Assembly (NCBI RefSeq): GCF_011008945.1
Contig: NZ_WYCT01000003.1
Span: forward strand, 1-64,000
Direction: 5' to 3'
Source: Streptomyces harenosi
GTDB lineage: Bacteria; Actinomycetota; Actinomycetes; Streptomycetales; Streptomycetaceae
DNA length: 64,000 bases
In this document: piece by piece, positions 61,415-64,000 of the stretch
How the letters are laid out: each line of letters begins with the position of its first letter
Position numbering within the stretch: the first letter of the stretch is position 1
The notes under the pieces: model-generated
Told to the model about the DNA's origin: nothing
The model's input: the letters and a program-made list of their open reading frames with translations, nothing else
Databases searched by the model: none
Made by a program: the position numbers and the translations under genes

Positions 61415-64000
61415 ATGTTTCACGTGAAACCCATCGATCCGCGCCTGCTCCACCACGCCCGTGCCACCCGCCTCTTCCTGATCGCGGTCGTCGCCCTGGG
61501 CGCTGTCGGCGCCGGACTGGTCATCGCGCAGGCGATGCTCATCGCCGAGGTGGTGGTGGGCGCCTTCCAGCGCGGCCTGACGGCCGGTGATCTGCGCACG
61601 CCGCTGCTGCTCCTGGTGGCCGTCGCCGTCGGCCGGGCACTGGTCGGCTGGCTCACCGAGCTGGCCGCGCACCGGGCGAGCGCGGCGGTGAAGTCGGAGC
61701 TGCGGGGCCGGCTGCTGGAGCGGGCCACCGCGCTCGGGCCCGGCTGGCTGGGCGGCCAGCGGACCGGATCCCTGGTCGCCCTCGCCACCCGCGGGGTCGA
61801 CGCCCTCGACGACTACTTCGCCCGCTATCTTCCCCAGCTCGGGCTCGCGGTGGTCGTACCGGTGGCGGTGCTGGCCCGGATCGTCACCGAGGACTGGGTC
61901 TCGGCGGCCATCATCGTCGGCACCCTGCCGCTCATCCCGGTCTTCATGGTGCTGATCGGCTGGGCCACGCAGTCCCGGATGGACCGGCAGTGGCGGCTGC
62001 TGTCCCGGCTGTCCGGGCACTTCCTGGACGTGGTGGCGGGGCTGCCGACACTGAAGGTGTTCGGGCGGGCCAAGGCGCAGGCGGAGTCGATCAAGCGCAT
62101 CACCGGTGAGTACCGGCGGGCGACCATGCGGACCCTGCGGATCGCCTTCCTGTCGTCCTTCGCGCTGGAACTGCTCGCCACCCTGTCGGTGGCGCTCGTC
62201 GCCGTGACCATCGGCATGCGCCTCGTCCACGGCGAGATGGACCTGTACGTCGGTCTGGTCATCCTCGTCCTCGCGCCCGAGGCGTATCTGCCGCTGCGGC
62301 AGGTCGGGGCCCAGTACCACGCGGCCGCCGAAGGACTCGCGGCGGCCGAAGAGATCTTCTCGGTCCTGGAGACCCCCGCCCCCCGGCCCGGTACCGGGCC
62401 GGTGCCGCCGGACGGGTCCCTCTCGTTCGAGGGCGTCACCGTCCGCCATCCCGGCCGGACCGCGGACGCCGTGTCGGACCTGACGCTCACCGTCGAGCCC
62501 GGGGAGACGGTCGCGCTCGTGGGGCCGAGCGGTGCCGGCAAGTCCACGCTGCTCAGCGTCCTGCTGGGATTCGTACGGCCGGCTGCGGGCCGGGTGCGGA
62601 TCGGGGGAGCCGACCTGTCCGGCCTGGACCTGGCGCAGTGGCACGCCCGGGTGGCCTGGGTGCCGCAGCGGCCCCACCTGTACGCCGGGACCATCGCGGA
62701 GAACGTGCGGCTGGCCCGGCCCGGGGCGGACGACGCCGCGGTACGGCGCGCCCTGCGGGACGCCGGGGCGCTCGCGTTCGTGGAGGCGCTGCCCGCGGGG
62801 ACGGACACGGTGCTCGGCGAGGACGGGGCCGGGCTCTCCGCGGGGCAGCGGCAGCGCCTCGCGCTGGCGCGTGCCTTCCTCGCGGACCGGCCGGTGCTGC
62901 TGCTCGACGAGCCGACGGCCGCTCTGGACGGGGCGACCGAGGCCGAGATCGTGGCGGCGGTGCGGCGGCTCGCGCGGGGACGGACGGTCCTGCTGGTGGC
63001 GCACCGGCCGGCGCTGCTGGAGGTGGCGGACCGGGTGGTGCGCCTGGCGGAGCCCGCGGCTGCCGGCGGTTCGCACCCGGCGCCCGGGGCCGCGCCCCGC
63101 CCGATCGAGGAGCCGGCCGGAACCCGCGCCGGGGGACAGCCCACCGCCCCCGACCGGCCCGGTGCCGTGGGCGTCCCCGCCGCTGGGCGCGGCGGTGCCC
63201 TGGCCCGGGTACGGGCGATGTCCGCCGCCCGGCGCGGGCGGCTCGGACTCGCGCTGCTCCTCGGCAGCCTGGCGCTCGGCAGCGCCGTGGGTCTCATGGC
63301 CACCTCCGGATGGCTCATCTCCCGGGCGTCGCAGCAGCCGCCGGTGCTCTATCTGATGGTGGCCGTGACGGCGACGCGCGCCTTCGGGATCGGACGGGCC
63401 GTCTTCCGGTACGCGGAGCGGCTGGTGTCGCACGACGCGGTCCTGCGGATGCTGGCCGACACACGGGTCGCCGTCTACCGGCGGCTGGAACGGCTCGCCC
63501 CCGCCGGTCTGCGGCACCACCGCCGGGGTGACCTGCTGGCACGGCTGGTCGCCGACGTGGACGCGCTGCAGGACTACTGGCTGCGCTGGCTGCTGCCGGC
63601 CGCCGCGGCGGTGGCCGTCTCCGCGGCCTCGGCCGGCTTCACGGCCTGGCTGCTGCCGGAGGCCGGTGCCGTCCTCGCCGCCGGGCTGCTCGCGGCCGGG
63701 GCGGGCGTGCCGCTGATCACGGGCGCCGTGGCACGGCGGGCCGAGCGCAGGCTGGCACCGGCCCGAGGACTCCTGGCGACCCGGGTGGCCGACCTGCTCA
63801 CCGGCACCGCCGAACTGACCGTGTCCGGCGCCCTGCCCGGGCGCACCGCCGAGGTGCGGCGGGCGGATGCGGCCCTCACCCGGATCGCCTCGCGCGCCGC
63901 GACCGCCACCGCGCTGGGCAGCGGGCTGACCGCTCTCGTGTCCGGGCTCACCGTCGCCGCCGCCGCGCTGGTCGCCGTCCGGGCGGTGGCCGAGGGCAGG
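61415..64000 (+). CDS. cydCD: fused CydD-CydC ABC transporter for cytochrome bd assembly (3' end outside window)
   Basis: 862 codons visible, running off the end. The CydD half has six helices (1-330), then an ATPase with Walker A VGPSGAGKSTLL (about 370-381), signature LSAGQRQRLALARAF (about 473-487) and Walker B VLLLDEP. A Pro/Ala linker (about 545-590) leads to the second membrane domain (from about 605), the CydC half. The transporter exports cysteine/glutathione-type thiols needed for cytochrome bd. Start: ATG 61415 lies in the parS site, and GTG 61424 (with GAAGGG 10 bases upstream) may be the true start. Confidence 0.93.
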   Translation, partial: MFHVKPIDPRLLHHARATRLFLIAVVALGAVGAGLVIAQAMLIAEVVVGAFQRGLTAGDLRTPLLLLVAVAVGRALVGWLTELAAHRASAAVKSELRGRLLERATALGPGWLGGQRTGSLVALATRGVDALDDYFARYLPQLGLAVVVPVAVLARIVTEDWVSAAIIVGTLPLIPVFMVLIGWATQSRMDRQWRLLSRLSGHFLDVVAGLPTLKVFGRAKAQAESIKRITGEYRRATMRTLRIAFLSSFALELLATLSVALVAVTIGMRLVHGEMDLYVGLVILVLAPEAYLPLRQVGAQYHAAAEGLAAAEEIFSVLETPAPRPGTGPVPPDGSLSFEGVTVRHPGRTADAVSDLTLTVEPGETVALVGPSGAGKSTLLSVLLGFVRPAAGRVRIGGADLSGLDLAQWHARVAWVPQRPHLYAGTIAENVRLARPGADDAAVRRALRDAGALAFVEALPAGTDTVLGEDGAGLSAGQRQRLALARAFLADRPVLLLDEPTAALDGATEAEIVAAVRRLARGRTVLLVAHRPALLEVADRVVRLAEPAAAGGSHPAPGAAPRPIEEPAGTRAGGQPTAPDRPGAVGVPAAGRGGALARVRAMSAARRGRLGLALLLGSLALGSAVGLMATSGWLISRASQQPPVLYLMVAVTATRAFGIGRAVFRYAERLVSHDAVLRMLADTRVAVYRRLERLAPAGLRHHRRGDLLARLVADVDALQDYWLRWLLPAAAAVAVSAASAGFTAWLLPEAGAVLAAGLLAAGAGVPLITGAVARRAERRLAPARGLLATRVADLLTGTAELTVSGALPGRTAEVRRADAALTRIASRAATATALGSGLTALVSGLTVAAAALVAVRAVAEGR
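61417..61430. other. parS site 12 (perfect) over the cydCD start
   Basis: GTTTCACGTGAAAC overlapping both candidate start codons of cydCD, so ParB binding would sit on the translation start. Confidence 0.95.

Overview
This window is high-GC actinobacterial DNA, and the gene content identifies a Streptomyces or very close relative. The evidence is a DnaA with a long Gly/Pro/Tyr-rich domain II, dense parS sites (consensus GTTTCACGTGAAAC) around the origin, the sporulation pair ssgR/ssgA, femX, and the sigM-murJ-trxBA block. I see 57 protein genes, no tRNA or rRNA, no CRISPR array, no prophage and no intact insertion sequence. It is essentially a vertically inherited core region next to oriC, which should lie just left of base 1, beyond the 3' end of dnaA.

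Layout. (1) 1-8.7 kb is the origin-proximal replication and translation block: dnaA on the minus strand, then rpmH-rnpA-yidD-yidC-jag-rsmG and parA-parB on the plus strand. (2) 9.0-19.7 kb holds a GNAT gene, then a long minus-strand block: DUF6049 protein, murJ, a membrane pseudokinase, sigM, its zinc anti-sigma factor, trxB and trxA. This is the counterpart of the mycobacterial Rv3909-mviN-sigM-trxB2-trxC region, but here MurJ and the pseudokinase are separate genes. (3) 20-32.4 kb holds the CCA-adding enzyme, an MFS protein, padR with inositol-1-phosphate synthase, a bifunctional penicillin-binding protein, a GT87 membrane protein, an alanine-racemase-like protein and FemX. (4) 32.7-37.9 kb holds the ribosomal/replication operon rpsF-ssb-rpsR-rplI, a MATE exporter and dnaB, with a cluster of DnaA boxes upstream of dnaB. 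(5) 37.9-48.7 kb is a more accessory stretch: reductase-like protein, beta-lactamase-fold hydrolase, GNATs, a MarR/MFS pair, DUF336 protein, Nudix, LysR, a Cys/Met-metabolism PLP enzyme, a low-molecular-weight phosphatase and small membrane proteins. (6) 48.9-58.6 kb holds ssgR-ssgA, a YibE/F protein, thiC with a TPP riboswitch, a phosphoesterase, a LacI regulator, an aromatic-type aminotransferase and a cyclophilin-like protein. (7) 58.7-64 kb holds the cytochrome bd genes cydA-cydB-cydCD (the last cut by the window end) behind a perfect Rex operator.

How it fits together. Chromosome replication and segregation dominate: DnaA, DnaB, SSB and DnaA boxes, with ParA/ParB acting on at least 12 perfect and 3 one-mismatch parS sites spread over the whole window. 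Cell-wall synthesis is a second theme (MurJ, pseudokinase, PBP, FemX, racemase-like protein), and redox/respiration a third (Trx system, inositol phosphate for mycothiol and inositol lipids, cytochrome bd under Rex).

The most unusual signals are non-coding. parS sites are built into terminator-like hairpins, into start codons and reading frames, and a tandemly repeated parS-like hairpin sits inside the extended P3 arm of the thiC riboswitch.
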